Shown here: positions 15,917-23,837 of the stretch, piece by piece
Layout: each line of letters starts with the position of its first letter
Numbering within the stretch: the stretch's first letter is position 1
The notes under the pieces: generated by a model
The model's database searches: none
Seen by the model: the letters and a program-made list of their open reading frames with translations, nothing else
Told to the model about the DNA's origin: nothing
Made by a program: the position numbers and the translations under genes
Virus record (IMG/VR): IMGVR_UViG_3300008120_009640
Coordinates: 1-47,974 of that record
Length of the DNA stretch: 47,974 nt
Strand: one strand, 5' to 3'
Source: a virus

Positions 15917-16258
15917 TTATAGGCCAAACATTTTCAATATCTGTTCATCGGATAGTTTGTAAGTGTCTAGGCATGTGCAGCGATATAGATCGAAATCACC
16001 TACATCCAGCAGTGCTAGCATTGTTTGCATATGCACGTGTGGGCCAAATATTTCATTATGATGGCATTCTGATGACTGCTTCACCTCGAACTCCCATCTT
16101 AGTTCTTGAGCTATTTGTATTCTATCGCTTATATTTTTTTTAATCTCATTTTTTGTCTTAATTCTCTCTGAGGAATTGAGCTGCTTACGAATCGCAGTCG
16201 TCTCCCTATCCGAGCTATTTTTTTCAATAAGTCTTTTTCTTTTATAATTAGCTGTCAT
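15917..16258 (-). CDS. Hypothetical basic protein, 113 residues
   Basis: The N-terminal half is strongly basic and helical (NYKRKRLIEKNSSDRE, RIKTKNEIKKNISDRIQ). The C-terminal half carries a His/Cys-rich part (ECHHNEIFGPHVHMQ, RCTCLD) that might hold a metal. No Shine-Dalgarno is visible before ATG 16258. Family unknown. Confidence 0.55.
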   Translation of the reverse strand: MTANYKRKRLIEKNSSDRETTAIRKQLNSSERIKTKNEIKKNISDRIQIAQELRWEFEVKQSSECHHNEIFGPHVHMQTMLALLDVGDFDLYRCTCLDTYKLSDEQILKMFGL

Positions 16259-16284
16259 ATGGTTGTGGCTTTAATTTTACGCTA

Positions 16285-16845
16285 TTAGAGATTTATACTA
16301 TGAAATAGCGAATTAAGATCTAGTTTTTTGCTTGGATCTAGTTCTGCTCTGTGTCTATGCAGTTCACTATCTCCAGCACTCAGTCGCACCGAAAGCCCAG
16401 GTATCTTTGATAGACTGCCCCAGAGTTTATGTATATGCGGAGATATGTTATCATCAGAGTGTATTGTGCCCAAATGCATTAGTGCGGCCAAATATAGCTG
16501 TCTACCAAGACCTTTTTTTTGATGCTCTGGTATAGTTGACGCCCAGTTAACTGTATTCTTATAGATTTTGTCGTTGCCGACATCTTGAGAATCTGATGTA
16601 TTCATTATGCTTACAGGTTCGGGGTTATTTTTCTCATATAACGTATGAATTCTAGCGTTGCTGTTGCTTCCGCGTACTTTAAACTGCTTATAGATCAGAC
16701 CGTTTGGCAGCTGCTTGTTTACCACCGATATATTTCTTCTGTCTGCTTCTGGATTCTTAACTTCTGCGTCCGCAGGACTTATTGAATTTAGTAAAACTTT
16801 ATTTAGCTGCCACTGACCATTTTCAGATATGTGTAGTTTTTCCAT
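16285..16845 (-). CDS. GNAT-like acetyltransferase with N-terminal NGQW tag
   Basis: A 186-residue protein. IPEHQKKGLGRQLYLAAL matches GNAT motif A, the acetyl-CoA pyrophosphate loop (Q/R-x-x-G-x-G/A). The fold around it is plausible, but the substrate is unknown. The first residues, KLHISENGQWQLNKVLLN, closely match those of the lytic-transglycosylase-like protein at 37352-37975 (LKISSNGQWTLEKSLN). Two otherwise unrelated proteins with the same N-terminal peptide suggest a shared targeting or packaging signal. No Shine-Dalgarno is seen; the gene begins 6 nt after the previous stop. Confidence 0.55.
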   Translation of the reverse strand: MEKLHISENGQWQLNKVLLNSISPADAEVKNPEADRRNISVVNKQLPNGLIYKQFKVRGSNSNARIHTLYEKNNPEPVSIMNTSDSQDVGNDKIYKNTVNWASTIPEHQKKGLGRQLYLAALMHLGTIHSDDNISPHIHKLWGSLSKIPGLSVRLSAGDSELHRHRAELDPSKKLDLNSLFHSINL

Positions 16846-16851
16846 ATTTAA

Positions 16852-17367
16852 TTAAAGATAATCAAGTAATGCTTTTTTTAGTTTTTTTAATTTACTTTTA
16901 AGATTATTTTCAGGTGCTTTTCTAGAATACTTTTCGTCGCCCTTATTGTATTTCTGAGATATAAGCTTTACGTTGCCCGAGGCGTATCCTTTATTGTTGT
17001 TCTTGCGGTTCATTGACATCTTCTTACCATGCTTTTTCTCGGCAGAAGCATAGCGCTTCGCTGCAGCACCTGTCTTAGTCTTCATATGCCCTGAAGAGTG
17101 ACCCTTCTTGCCATTTTGGCCGCTACGCGTGCCAGGCTTACCTTTTTCACGCCGCTTAGCCTGAAGAACCTGCTGATAGCCGCGCTCTTTATGGCCAGGT
17201 GTTTTGCGATCTCTTCGCAATTTTGTTAGCATTTTCTTATACTTAGCCGGGTCCTTGTCTTTCCAATAGTTGGGCCCCTTATTTAGATCAGAGGCAACCT
17301 GCTCTTCGAGCCAGATTAGGTCATCATAAATTTCTTGTAAAGAATCAAGCAGCTTAGTGTTTTCCAT
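16852..17367 (-). CDS. Highly basic, possibly nucleic-acid-binding protein
   Basis: A 171-residue protein. An acidic N-terminal helix (residues 1-28) precedes a very basic Gly/Lys/Arg/His-rich region (about 50-150) with KRREKGKPGTRSGQNGKKGH. The segment NNNKGYASGNVKLISQKYNK faintly recalls the HNH-endonuclease pattern NG....GNv.l....N, but key His residues are not placed convincingly. TATAAT ends 6 nt before the ATG. A DNA- or RNA-binding role is likely from charge alone. Confidence 0.6.
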   Translation of the reverse strand: MENTKLLDSLQEIYDDLIWLEEQVASDLNKGPNYWKDKDPAKYKKMLTKLRRDRKTPGHKERGYQQVLQAKRREKGKPGTRSGQNGKKGHSSGHMKTKTGAAAKRYASAEKKHGKKMSMNRKNNNKGYASGNVKLISQKYNKGDEKYSRKAPENNLKSKLKKLKKALLDYL

Positions 17368-17373
17368 ACCTAT

Positions 17374-17379
17374 ATTATA
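17374..17379 (-). promoter_or_regulatory. Extended -10 promoter (TGGTATAAT) 6 nt before ATG
   Basis: The minus strand reads TATGGTATAATATAGGTATG. The extended -10 ends 6 nt before ATG 17367, so the mRNA would have almost no leader. AGGT lies within those 6 nt, too close to act as a normal ribosome site. Confidence 0.6.
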
Positions 17380-17413
17380 CCATATAATTTACTATAAATA
17401 GCCTCTGACACTG

Positions 17414-17632
17414 CTACAGTTGGCTTGTTTCTGTGTTTTCTATTAGTCTTTTTAATTCATCAAAACTATGACTAACCCTATAACAACGACCATTAAATAT
17501 AGATACATAGGCCTCATCTCTAACCATAGAGATTACAGTTATTTCATTTAATTTTATGCTAAGATCATACTCGACTATGTCTCCTTGATCGTTCTTTCTG
17601 AGGCCTTTTAAGGCGATCCTACTATTGTCCAC
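17414..17632 (-). CDS. Hypothetical protein, 72 residues
   Basis: It starts at GTG 17632, preceded by AAAGGACAACT, and overlaps the end of the upstream gene by 11 nt. It is a small mixed beta protein (IVEYDLSIKLNEITVISMV, YVSIFNGRCYRVSHSF). No family recognised. Confidence 0.6.
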   Translation of the reverse strand: MDNSRIALKGLRKNDQGDIVEYDLSIKLNEITVISMVRDEAYVSIFNGRCYRVSHSFDELKRLIENTETSQL

Positions 17633-17846
17633 AGTTGTCCTTTATGTTTCGCTTGGTTAAGAAGCTAAACTCAAAACCAAAACGCTCCATTTCATCCATA
17701 TTCCAATAATTATTTAATGGCGCCATTATGCTTAAATTATAAAGAGTGCACTCTAGTGCACCCAATACATTGTAGGCGTCTGTACCTTGCTCGTCATAGG
17801 TCCAGCGCCATTTGTGGCTTCTTAAGTTTAAGCCAAAGTTACTCAT
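17622..17846 (-). CDS. Hypothetical protein, 74 residues
   Basis: Start 17846 is chosen because its ATG overlaps the stop of the VWA metallopeptidase gene (ATGA), with GAAGCG upstream. The product is aromatic-rich (SHKWRWTYDEQG, NNYWNMDEMERFGFEF). No family recognised. Coupling to the metallopeptidase suggests co-expression. Confidence 0.65.
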   Translation of the reverse strand: MSNFGLNLRSHKWRWTYDEQGTDAYNVLGALECTLYNLSIMAPLNNYWNMDEMERFGFEFSFLTKRNIKDNCGQ

Positions 17847-19324
17847 CGCTTCACACTGCCTGGAATCTGTACTGTCTTTGCCCACGGTTCATTTTTAAAC
17901 GGATGATCCGTAGTACCATCCTTGCTGATGATAAACACAGTATTTGGAAACCTGCCATTTGGGCCTACCAGCTTCTTTGTATCAACATGGCTGTAGTAGC
18001 CATCGGTTAAGATAATCGCTAGGTCAGGTCTAGATTTTGCAATCACGCGGAATGAATCTTCTAGGCATGTTCCGCCTGACTGAATATCTTCACGCTTGAT
18101 ACGCTGACCTCGCTTGTAGTCTTCGCGATAATAGTTAGAAGTATGAAACATATTGAGTGTACACTTCCTAGCGCCAACACGCAAGAACTCATCTACGATA
18201 TCTAGGAAGTTATTTGCTTCTTCGATGGAGATAGATCCTGATGTGTCGATAAAATTATCTAGCTTAGGTTCTTCTCCATTCTTATTGCCTGGTGCTTTTG
18301 CGCCATAGCGTTTGCTCTTACGAGTCCATGATTTGACGCGAAAGTTGGCAGGAAGCGAGGACTTCATCGCCTGAAGAATCAGACGTTTGTAGTCTAGCTC
18401 TGCTCTGCGCTGCTTAATATGGTCAAGTAGTTCTCTGATATGACCTGGCAGCTCATCGTGGCCAAACTTGCATTTAATCATTGCACGCTTAACTAGATCT
18501 TCAGTTGCTTCAAGCATATCTTTTTCTTCACTTGAGCCATCCCAGTGGTGAACATCAGTTGTTTTTGGAAGATCGCCGCTGCTTGCACCACCACCTGCGT
18601 TGCCATCCTTATTGTCTTGATCTTCCGGATCTGGATCCTGAAATCTTTCCATTAGCTTTTCGTAATAGTGCTCAGCTGGCTGACGTGCTTCCCATTGAAC
18701 TATTTTGCCATTTTTGTCTGTGTCGAAGAAATCTTTGATGTCGATACCTGAGCCACAGCAGTCTGGATTTTCGCATGGCAAGGACGCGAATTGGCCTGGC
18801 TTACGCGGCGGACACTGAGGGCATCCGGCTGGAAGATCTTTAATGAATTGGTTAATTGCCATGTCCATAGCGATGTTCATGAGCTGACGCTTATGGCTTG
18901 ATAGTTTCATGAATGGAACACGTAGCGGATGCTTGTGAGTAATATGATAGAGCTCATGCAATAAAACTGCTTTACGTTGTACTTCATTTAGTTTACGACA
19001 GAAAAAATATGGATTTAACAGCATATCCCAGCGCTTCAACTCAGCATTAAACATAACACCAGCAGTTGGAATCACGTGGCTATAGGTCATGTTCATACAC
19101 TGAAGTACAGAGCCCATGAATGGATTTGTTTTAGTCGTCTGAAATATTGCGGTTTGCAAACATTGCTTTTGTTCGTCTGCACCCACCATTTCGCGCTTCG
19201 CAGCTTCTAGGGCTTCTTCACGAGATCGCATGCCAGCTTCTTTGGCTTTGCGCTTTAGTTCTTCAAGATGTTGTTTCTCTTCTTCTGTGAGATCTAGAGC
19301 TTGAGTTTGACTTTGGTTTGACAT
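17843..19324 (-). CDS. VWA-domain putative metallopeptidase (COG3864/DUF2201-like)
   Basis: A 493-residue two-domain protein. The N-terminal part holds the zinc-peptidase motif HELYH (residues 123-127) with further His in HITHKH. Cys pairs CPQCPP and CENPDCC (about 168-190) may bind a second metal. A linker follows (about 230-255), then a C-terminal VWA domain with the MIDAS motif DTSGS (360-364). This architecture is that of COG3864 predicted metallopeptidases, usually encoded beside a MoxR AAA+ ATPase, as here (20493-21650). The pair may remodel or activate a protein or metal centre; the target is unknown. A strong phage box and GGAGGG site precede the start. Confidence 0.82.
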   Translation of the reverse strand: MSNQSQTQALDLTEEEKQHLEELKRKAKEAGMRSREEALEAAKREMVGADEQKQCLQTAIFQTTKTNPFMGSVLQCMNMTYSHVIPTAGVMFNAELKRWDMLLNPYFFCRKLNEVQRKAVLLHELYHITHKHPLRVPFMKLSSHKRQLMNIAMDMAINQFIKDLPAGCPQCPPRKPGQFASLPCENPDCCGSGIDIKDFFDTDKNGKIVQWEARQPAEHYYEKLMERFQDPDPEDQDNKDGNAGGGASSGDLPKTTDVHHWDGSSEEKDMLEATEDLVKRAMIKCKFGHDELPGHIRELLDHIKQRRAELDYKRLILQAMKSSLPANFRVKSWTRKSKRYGAKAPGNKNGEEPKLDNFIDTSGSISIEEANNFLDIVDEFLRVGARKCTLNMFHTSNYYREDYKRGQRIKREDIQSGGTCLEDSFRVIAKSRPDLAIILTDGYYSHVDTKKLVGPNGRFPNTVFIISKDGTTDHPFKNEPWAKTVQIPGSVKR

Positions 19325-20052
19325 TTGCCCTCCGTTTGATTATTTATCGAATCTGTTGGGGTCAAAAGCACCTCATGTGTTTTATCGCCTAGGTTTTTTA
19401 GCTGATTAATTACATAGTTTATTTCTCTTTCACTTTTTTTAAATTGTCTAACATAGTAGTTTCTTGTAGATTTAGTGGAACTGTCATCTACAGCATTTGC
19501 TTTATATTCTAGAGTTTGCCTAAGAAGACTTTTTAGTTCTTTTTTTAGATAATTAATTTGTCTTACTTTTTCTTTAGCCTCACGCTCTTTTTCTTCTTTC
19601 TTTAGTTGAACAAGCGTCTTTCTTTTCTTTATAGCAGGCGGATCAAAGTCCATAGAAAAGTCAGTCAGCATTGCATCGATAACTATATCGTCAAACTGTT
19701 CTTGTGTTAGTTTTTTAATAGAAGAAGGCGTGTAGAACTTGTAGTCTACATACATGCACTGTACTAAGTCGTCGGAATTGTCTTCTTCTATTAGATTAGA
19801 AATTCTACTAATAGATACGGCTAGATATATCTTAGTGTTAGGATAATAGGAGTAGTCAATTATAGTCGGCTCGTAGTAGGACACTTCTTCATATTTATCT
19901 ACTCTTAATCCATTCTCTTTTATGCAGTTCTCTGCTAGAGAATGCATATATGATAGTATCTCGTGTGTTTTATGCCCTGTAACTGACTGTATGTTAGTTA
20001 CTAAGCACTTGCAGACGTTGTATTCTCTTAGAACTTTCTTTTTTCTTGCCAT
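19294..20052 (-). CDS. Hypothetical protein, 252 residues, coiled-coil middle
   Basis: No family recognised. The N-terminal half is alpha/beta (TKIYLAVSISRISNLIEE, YVDYKFYTPSSIKKL). Residues about 145-195 form a very charged helix (KKRKTLVQLKKEEKEREAKE). It lies between the MoxR-like ATPase and the VWA metallopeptidase on the same strand, so it may belong to that system. Its last codons contain a phage box for the next gene. The ribosome site is weak (TTAGGTAAG). Confidence 0.65.
   Translation of the reverse strand: MARKKKVLREYNVCKCLVTNIQSVTGHKTHEILSYMHSLAENCIKENGLRVDKYEEVSYYEPTIIDYSYYPNTKIYLAVSISRISNLIEEDNSDDLVQCMYVDYKFYTPSSIKKLTQEQFDDIVIDAMLTDFSMDFDPPAIKKRKTLVQLKKEEKEREAKEKVRQINYLKKELKSLLRQTLEYKANAVDDSSTKSTRNYYVRQFKKSEREINYVINQLKNLGDKTHEVLLTPTDSINNQTEGKCQTKVKLKL
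19345..19357 (-). promoter_or_regulatory. Phage promoter box for the VWA metallopeptidase gene
   Basis: The minus strand reads AACAGATTCGATAAATAATC, the best match to the consensus, followed by CGGAGGG and ATG 19324. It overlaps the coding end of the upstream gene (TDSINN). Confidence 0.7.
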
Positions 20053-20064
20053 TATGGTACTTAC

Positions 20065-20403
20065 CTAAGCTGGAATTAATATAGTATTATCTTCAATTAC
20101 GAATATATAAGTAGTTGTATTTTTTATACTTGCTAATACTTCTACTGCACCAGAGTCATATAATTTAATGCTTGTTCCATGTGGCCAACCAAATCTTACG
20201 CCGTGCTCTTTCAGAATATTTTGTGTCTTTACGGGTAGTTCGATAGATTTAACTTCTTTAGATTTTTGGTCTTTTAATAGTTTTTGACCAATGATAGCCC
20301 TAGTAAGTTTATGATAAAGTTGTATTTCTTCGTTTCTAAGTTTTATCATTTCATTAGTTGAATTAACTAGATTTATTACTTTAGTGAGCATCTCATTATT
20401 CAT
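20065..20403 (-). CDS. Hypothetical protein, 112 residues
   Basis: A helical N-terminal half (INLVNSTNEMIKLRNEEIQL) and a small beta C-terminal half (HGVRFGWPHGTSIKLYDSGA, TTYIFVIEDNTILIPA). The ATG follows a GAGG site just 12 nt after the U tract of the terminator behind the AAA+ gene, so it depends on read-through or a promoter I did not find. Family unknown. Confidence 0.6.
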   Translation of the reverse strand: MNNEMLTKVINLVNSTNEMIKLRNEEIQLYHKLTRAIIGQKLLKDQKSKEVKSIELPVKTQNILKEHGVRFGWPHGTSIKLYDSGAVEVLASIKNTTTYIFVIEDNTILIPA

Positions 20404-20415
20404 AAAACCTCATTT

Positions 20416-20454
20416 AAAAAAGGCCGCATGGACAAAGGGATAAACCATGCGGCC
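20416..20454 (-). terminator. Rho-independent terminator after the MoxR-like gene
   Basis: On the minus strand a perfect 10-bp stem (GGCCGCATGG / CCATGCGGCC) with a 13-nt loop is followed by TTTTTT. It ends the transcript of the AAA+ gene (stop at 20493). Confidence 0.9.
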
Positions 20455-20492
20455 GAATTGCCTATAATTCTACAGGCTTAAAAGCGTATTGG

Positions 20493-21650
20493 TTAATCTT
20501 TTCCTACGCTTCTATCTAATCTAATATTACCTTTCAATACTTTTGTCAAGTCAGGGTGGCGAGCAACAAAATCACGGAAGAAAGTGGTGATAGAACCTTT
20601 GCTCTGCTTGAAACCGCACTGCTTGATAAGATTGATGGCCTGATCGGAAGGAATGATCTTGGCAACCTCTGCCATTGTATTCTCGCCAACAAGACCTTTA
20701 TCTTTGTCATCGTCGATCGTACAAGAATAATACTGAGCGATTGATTCCACTGTAACAGCAATCATATCGCCTTTATAAGAGTTAGGATCAGATTGCTTTT
20801 CAAGACGCTTGAGAGCTTTCTTTTTGTCTGCAATAAGATCTTTAGCAGTAACCGGAGCTTCGTCATAACAGAACTTGTGATACTCATTACCGATGTCACG
20901 GCCTAGAATGGATGTCATGGTCTCGCGGTGGAGACGACGATCTGCACCTACACCTGCTTTCTCCGCAGCATTGACTTTGGACCAGGTACGAGGCGAGATA
21001 TACTTGCCGTTGTCGCCGATGGACTTTGTGTCCTTGTAGACCCAGACACCTGATTTAATGAACATCTGCACTGTGTCATGCCAGCCTGCTGATTCGATGT
21101 AATCAATGAAGGAGATTGCATCGTATTCGACCTCGTATTCCTCGAAGCGGTTACGAAGAGCGGCATCCATGGCATTCACATCATATTCTGCCGTGTCTGG
21201 GTTGATACAGGACGCTACGATCCAGCCTTGTGGCAGCTCGTATTTATTTATTTTACGGTCGGTTAGAAGCTGCATGAGACAGTTCATGACACCGGTTGTG
21301 CCGCGGTTAGGTTCCTCGAGAAGAATAAGACCTTGGCCTCTTGTTGGCCAGAAATCAGGTAGACAATGAGTCGTGCGCTTGGTGCCTCTGTCATCTGAGA
21401 CAGTTTCAGGAAACCCGATAAGGTCGGGAGCTTCGTAGTAGGCAATGCGTAGGTCAAGAAAACCGAAATCAGGATCTGCATCGATACCTGCCTCTGGAAA
21501 ACCCGTGACCCTCATTACATCTACAAACTTTTGACAGATCTGAGATTTACCCAGACCAGCATCGCCTGTAAATAGCGGATTAAATACATCGTCATTCTTG
21601 CGTGCTGCCATTGCAAGCTTTAGCACCTCTAAGATTCTAATTGGCTTCAT
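20493..21650 (-). CDS. MoxR-like AAA+ ATPase
   Basis: A 385-residue ATPase. Walker A is GDAGLGKS (about 29-36), Walker B LILLEEPNRG, sensor 1 IVASCINPD, and ALRNRFEEYEVEY carries the arginine-finger region. A C-terminal helical part follows. MoxR ATPases act as chaperones that activate partner proteins and are typically encoded with a VWA protein; here the VWA metallopeptidase lies about 1.2 kb downstream on the same strand. Its ATG overlaps the preceding stop (ATGA). It is closed by a strong terminator. The substrate is unknown. Confidence 0.85.
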   Translation of the reverse strand: MKPIRILEVLKLAMAARKNDDVFNPLFTGDAGLGKSQICQKFVDVMRVTGFPEAGIDADPDFGFLDLRIAYYEAPDLIGFPETVSDDRGTKRTTHCLPDFWPTRGQGLILLEEPNRGTTGVMNCLMQLLTDRKINKYELPQGWIVASCINPDTAEYDVNAMDAALRNRFEEYEVEYDAISFIDYIESAGWHDTVQMFIKSGVWVYKDTKSIGDNGKYISPRTWSKVNAAEKAGVGADRRLHRETMTSILGRDIGNEYHKFCYDEAPVTAKDLIADKKKALKRLEKQSDPNSYKGDMIAVTVESIAQYYSCTIDDDKDKGLVGENTMAEVAKIIPSDQAINLIKQCGFKQSKGSITTFFRDFVARHPDLTKVLKGNIRLDRSVGKD

Positions 21651-21940
21651 TCGTTCTCCTTTGTAATATCATTGTCGAACTTCGACAATATGTATTTCTT
21701 CAAATGATCGGGTATTAGATTCATGTTTATGTTTTTTAGGTCAGGCTTTTTAGCCTTACTTTTTCTTTCTGTTTTTTCGCCGTATAGGGACTCTGCCTCT
21801 TCTAGCGAGAGAAGTTTAACTGGCTGACTTGTAATACTAGATATAGGATTTACCTGATTATTGTCAGCAGGTGGTAGCACTTCTATTTTTCCACCTTTTT
21901 CTAAAAATTCTCTTACAAGTTCTTCATTTGTTTTACTCAT
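21647..21940 (-). CDS. Small protein with FLxxGGKIEVL motif
   Basis: A 97-residue protein. LVREFLEKGGKIEVLPP near the N-terminus is a short motif found in many small phage proteins and is shared with the protein at 42719-42949 (SFLARGGKIEVIG). The middle is disordered, and a basic part follows (KTERKSKAKKPDLKN). It is coupled to the MoxR-like ATPase through ATGA and driven by a phage box upstream. The function is unknown; a regulatory or adaptor role for the ATPase is only an idea. Confidence 0.65.
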   Translation of the reverse strand: MSKTNEELVREFLEKGGKIEVLPPADNNQVNPISSITSQPVKLLSLEEAESLYGEKTERKSKAKKPDLKNINMNLIPDHLKKYILSKFDNDITKENE

Positions 21941-21958
21941 CTTAACCTCTTGATTTTA

Positions 21959-21971
21959 TATCGAATCTGCC
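21959..21971 (-). promoter_or_regulatory. Phage promoter box for the MoxR-like operon
   Basis: The minus strand reads GGCAGATTCGATATAAAATC, then AAGAGGTTAAG and ATG 21940. It lies back to back with a + strand TATAAT for the ClpP-like gene. Confidence 0.65.
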
Positions 21972-21985
21972 AAAGCAAGACCAGG

Positions 21986-21991
21986 TATAAT
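21986..21991 (+). promoter_or_regulatory. TATAAT -10 element for the + strand ClpP-like gene
   Basis: CCAGGTATAATGC lies in the divergent gap. It would give a leader of about 35 nt containing AAGGGA before ATG 22034. No -35 box is clear. Confidence 0.5.
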
Positions 21992-22033
21992 GCTAGATAT
22001 AGTATGCTGCCGTGGCAGTGTCAAGGGACATAT

Positions 22034-22603
22034 ATGAACGACAGGCGACAGACTGATTTTGATATTCTCATAGAGCATGGTATAGATATACGCGGCAGAA
22101 TAATCTACTTGCAGGGCGAAGTCGACAGTGAGAACATACATAAGTTTGTTAAGTTGATAAAGTATCTAGATAAAACAGATGGCGAAATATTAGTAGTGCT
22201 TGACTCAAGCGGCGGAGATGTCAATCTTGGTTTTGCGGCCTATGATGCTATAAAAGACTGCGGAAATGCTGTTACCGTTAAGGTAATAGGCGTAGCGATG
22301 AGTATGGGTAGCATCATATTGCAAGCGGCAGATGTTAGAGTCATGAGTAAGCATTCAAGATTGATGATACATAGAGGTCAGATGGATGTCAATGGTCATT
22401 TTAATGATGTTAAGCGTGCAGTACAAGAAAATGATGAGATGGATAAGATCTGCATGGCTATTTATTTATCTAAGATAAATGAAAAAGATTCAGGTTTTAA
22501 GCTAGCGCAACTCCAAAAAATGATGGACTTTGATACTTATATTTCTTCAGAAAAAGCTCTTGATCTAGGTCTAATAGACGAGATAGAGGGCGAAGACGAC
22601 TAA
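22034..22603 (+). CDS. ClpP-like serine protease, first of two
   Basis: A 189-residue Clp-protease-fold protein. Its triad is visible: Ser90 in GVAMSMGS, His113 in LMIHRG and Asp167 in FDTYISSEKALDLGLID. LDSSGGDV is the conserved oxyanion-loop region. Start 22034 is chosen for AAGGGA at good spacing; an in-frame upstream ATG (22004) lacks one. It stands alone on the + strand between - strand genes. It may assemble with the second ClpP (28427-29098) and be fed by the phage ClpA, or act as a capsid-maturation protease. It shares no close sequence with the second ClpP beyond the fold. Confidence 0.88.
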   Translation: MNDRRQTDFDILIEHGIDIRGRIIYLQGEVDSENIHKFVKLIKYLDKTDGEILVVLDSSGGDVNLGFAAYDAIKDCGNAVTVKVIGVAMSMGSIILQAADVRVMSKHSRLMIHRGQMDVNGHFNDVKRAVQENDEMDKICMAIYLSKINEKDSGFKLAQLQKMMDFDTYISSEKALDLGLIDEIEGEDD

Positions 22604-22605
22604 TA

Positions 22606-22767
22606 TTATTTAATTTTGACTTTTCGCCTCTTGCATTCATAGGTCATATACTTAGACTTGCCAACAATCTCTTTACCCATTTTTATACAGTTATCTCTTT
22701 CAATGAAGAAGCCTTGCTCCACATATCCGTGACTCATTTGAATAACTAGCAACCACATCCTAATCAT
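22606..22767 (-). CDS. Hypothetical protein, 53 residues
   Basis: The ATG overlaps the end of the upstream gene, with AAGGAATGGG as ribosome site. The product begins MIRMWLLVIQMSHGYVEQGF and contains two Cys and a basic end (CKRRKVKIK). It converges on the ClpP-like gene with 2 nt between stops. Family unknown. Confidence 0.6.
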   Translation of the reverse strand: MIRMWLLVIQMSHGYVEQGFFIERDNCIKMGKEIVGKSKYMTYECKRRKVKIK

Positions 22768-22963
22768 CCCATTCCTTTCTGGCAGAATAGATTTTAGCCA
22801 TCTTATAAAGAGAATAGATTACCAAGAGTCCACCAAACAATATACTATTGCTAAAAAAGAAATAATTAAGTATTGCACTTAAAATCACTAGCATAAGAAT
22901 AGCGGGAGGAAAACACAGCGTCAGTCCAAGTATCATCAATAGTAAGTACCTAGTGTAATTCAT
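22760..22963 (-). CDS. Small membrane protein, 67 residues
   Basis: Start 22963 (MNYTRYLLLMILG) is chosen because its ATG overlaps the upstream stop and TAGGAGAG precedes it. There are two hydrophobic spans (about 5-25 and 28-55). A basic/acidic tail follows (YSARKEWDD). Function unknown. Confidence 0.65.
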   Translation of the reverse strand: MNYTRYLLLMILGLTLCFPPAILMLVILSAILNYFFFSNSILFGGLLVIYSLYKMAKIYSARKEWDD

Positions 22964-23244
22964 AACTCTCCTAGTCCCAGCAGTTGAACCGCAATATGGG
23001 TAGCCAAACACAGTCTGTCTTGCTCAGACATTGGCCATTCAAGTGTGCATATCTTTAGTATCTTATTGGTATATCTGTTGTTCTCGTAGATATCAGACAC
23101 AAATACAGTGTTAAAGTAATTTATAAGAGTCTCTTCATCTAGTTCAAATAGTCGCAACTGCAGGTTCCACAAACAAACCGTCATACTGTTTACTGTTTCG
23201 TAATCAAATACATGAGTTGGTTTGTGGACTATAACCTTAGCCAT
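22960..23244 (-). CDS. Hypothetical protein, 94 residues
   Basis: Start 23244 (MAKVIVHKPTHVFDYE) has GGAGCAAG upstream. The protein is mostly helical with a Trp/Leu/Phe-rich core (MTVCLWNLQLRLFELDEETL). It is coupled at both ends by short overlaps. Family unknown. Confidence 0.65.
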   Translation of the reverse strand: MAKVIVHKPTHVFDYETVNSMTVCLWNLQLRLFELDEETLINYFNTVFVSDIYENNRYTNKILKICTLEWPMSEQDRLCLATHIAVQLLGLGEL

Positions 23245-23524
23245 CTTGCTCCGACTCCCATGCATTATCTGATATTTTAAGTTTAGGTAAAAAAGCTATT
23301 GGCGGTAGCATGCCTGCTCGCTCTATGGCTACTAAAATGTCTTCTGCAAGTTTTGCATTAGCCTCCGGGTGCGACCAGCCCGACTCAAGTGTTTCATATA
23401 TGATCTTTCTCATGTCTGATCTCTTCACTTTGCCCTCCGTATCCTCTTGCTCATTATACGGACACCATTTGGTGCGGCACGGAACTGAACAGAAAGGGCA
23501 TTCCATGTTACTCATCATTATCAT
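23237..23524 (-). CDS. Small Cys-rich putative zinc-binding protein
   Basis: A 95-residue protein whose start region has several ATG codons. The stretch MECPFCSVPCRTKWCPY holds four Cys in a tight cluster, likely a zinc site. The rest is helical and acidic. It overlaps the upstream and downstream genes by a few bases. Family unknown. Confidence 0.6.
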   Translation of the reverse strand: MIMMSNMECPFCSVPCRTKWCPYNEQEDTEGKVKRSDMRKIIYETLESGWSHPEANAKLAEDILVAIERAGMLPPIAFLPKLKISDNAWESEQDG

Positions 23525-23675
23525 CTACCGCTATTTGCTTTATCGCAGAGTTAACGCCTAGTACGAAAAGCGGAATAAATAGCAGACATATGGTTTGCGT
23601 TACAAAATCTTCTGATATGTAGAACAATTTACAACTTAGGCCTAAGCCTGCGCTTGCTAAAAATAATCTAATCAT
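23508..23675 (-). CDS. Small membrane protein, 55 residues
   Basis: It begins MIRLFLASAGLGLSCKLFYI and has a second hydrophobic span (TICLLFIPLFVLGVNSAI) and an acidic end (DDNDE). The ATG overlaps the previous stop (ATGA). Function unknown. Confidence 0.6.
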   Translation of the reverse strand: MIRLFLASAGLGLSCKLFYISEDFVTQTICLLFIPLFVLGVNSAIKQIAVDDNDE

Positions 23676-23830
23676 TTTGGTACACACCTTGCTTTAATTT
23701 TTAAGCCCTGACCCTCTAACTCCAGAGAGGTAGATAAAGCCTTAAGACACGTTGCACTATTGTCAAAGTCAATAGATGTTACTGCAGGGTATTGTCCCAG
23801 AGACACAACTATTAGTATTAATGTATACAT
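23672..23830 (-). CDS. Small secreted Cys-pair protein, 52 residues
   Basis: A hydrophobic signal-like start (MYTLILIVVSLGQYPAVTS) precedes a short mature part with two Cys (ATCLKALST and ARCVPK), which could form a disulphide in the periplasm. The GAGGTTAAT ribosome site is good. It lies among other exported small proteins. Function unknown. Confidence 0.6.
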   Translation of the reverse strand: MYTLILIVVSLGQYPAVTSIDFDNSATCLKALSTSLELEGQGLKIKARCVPK

Positions 23831-23837
23831 ATTAACC

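Noticed and set aside
16852-17367. HNH endonuclease call for the basic protein
   Set aside because: The NKGYASGNV segment is suggestive, but the paired His residues are not in the right places.
22034-22603. Calling the + strand ClpP a prohead protease
   Set aside because: No capsid, portal or scaffold gene lies in the window to support it. The generic ClpP-like name is safer.
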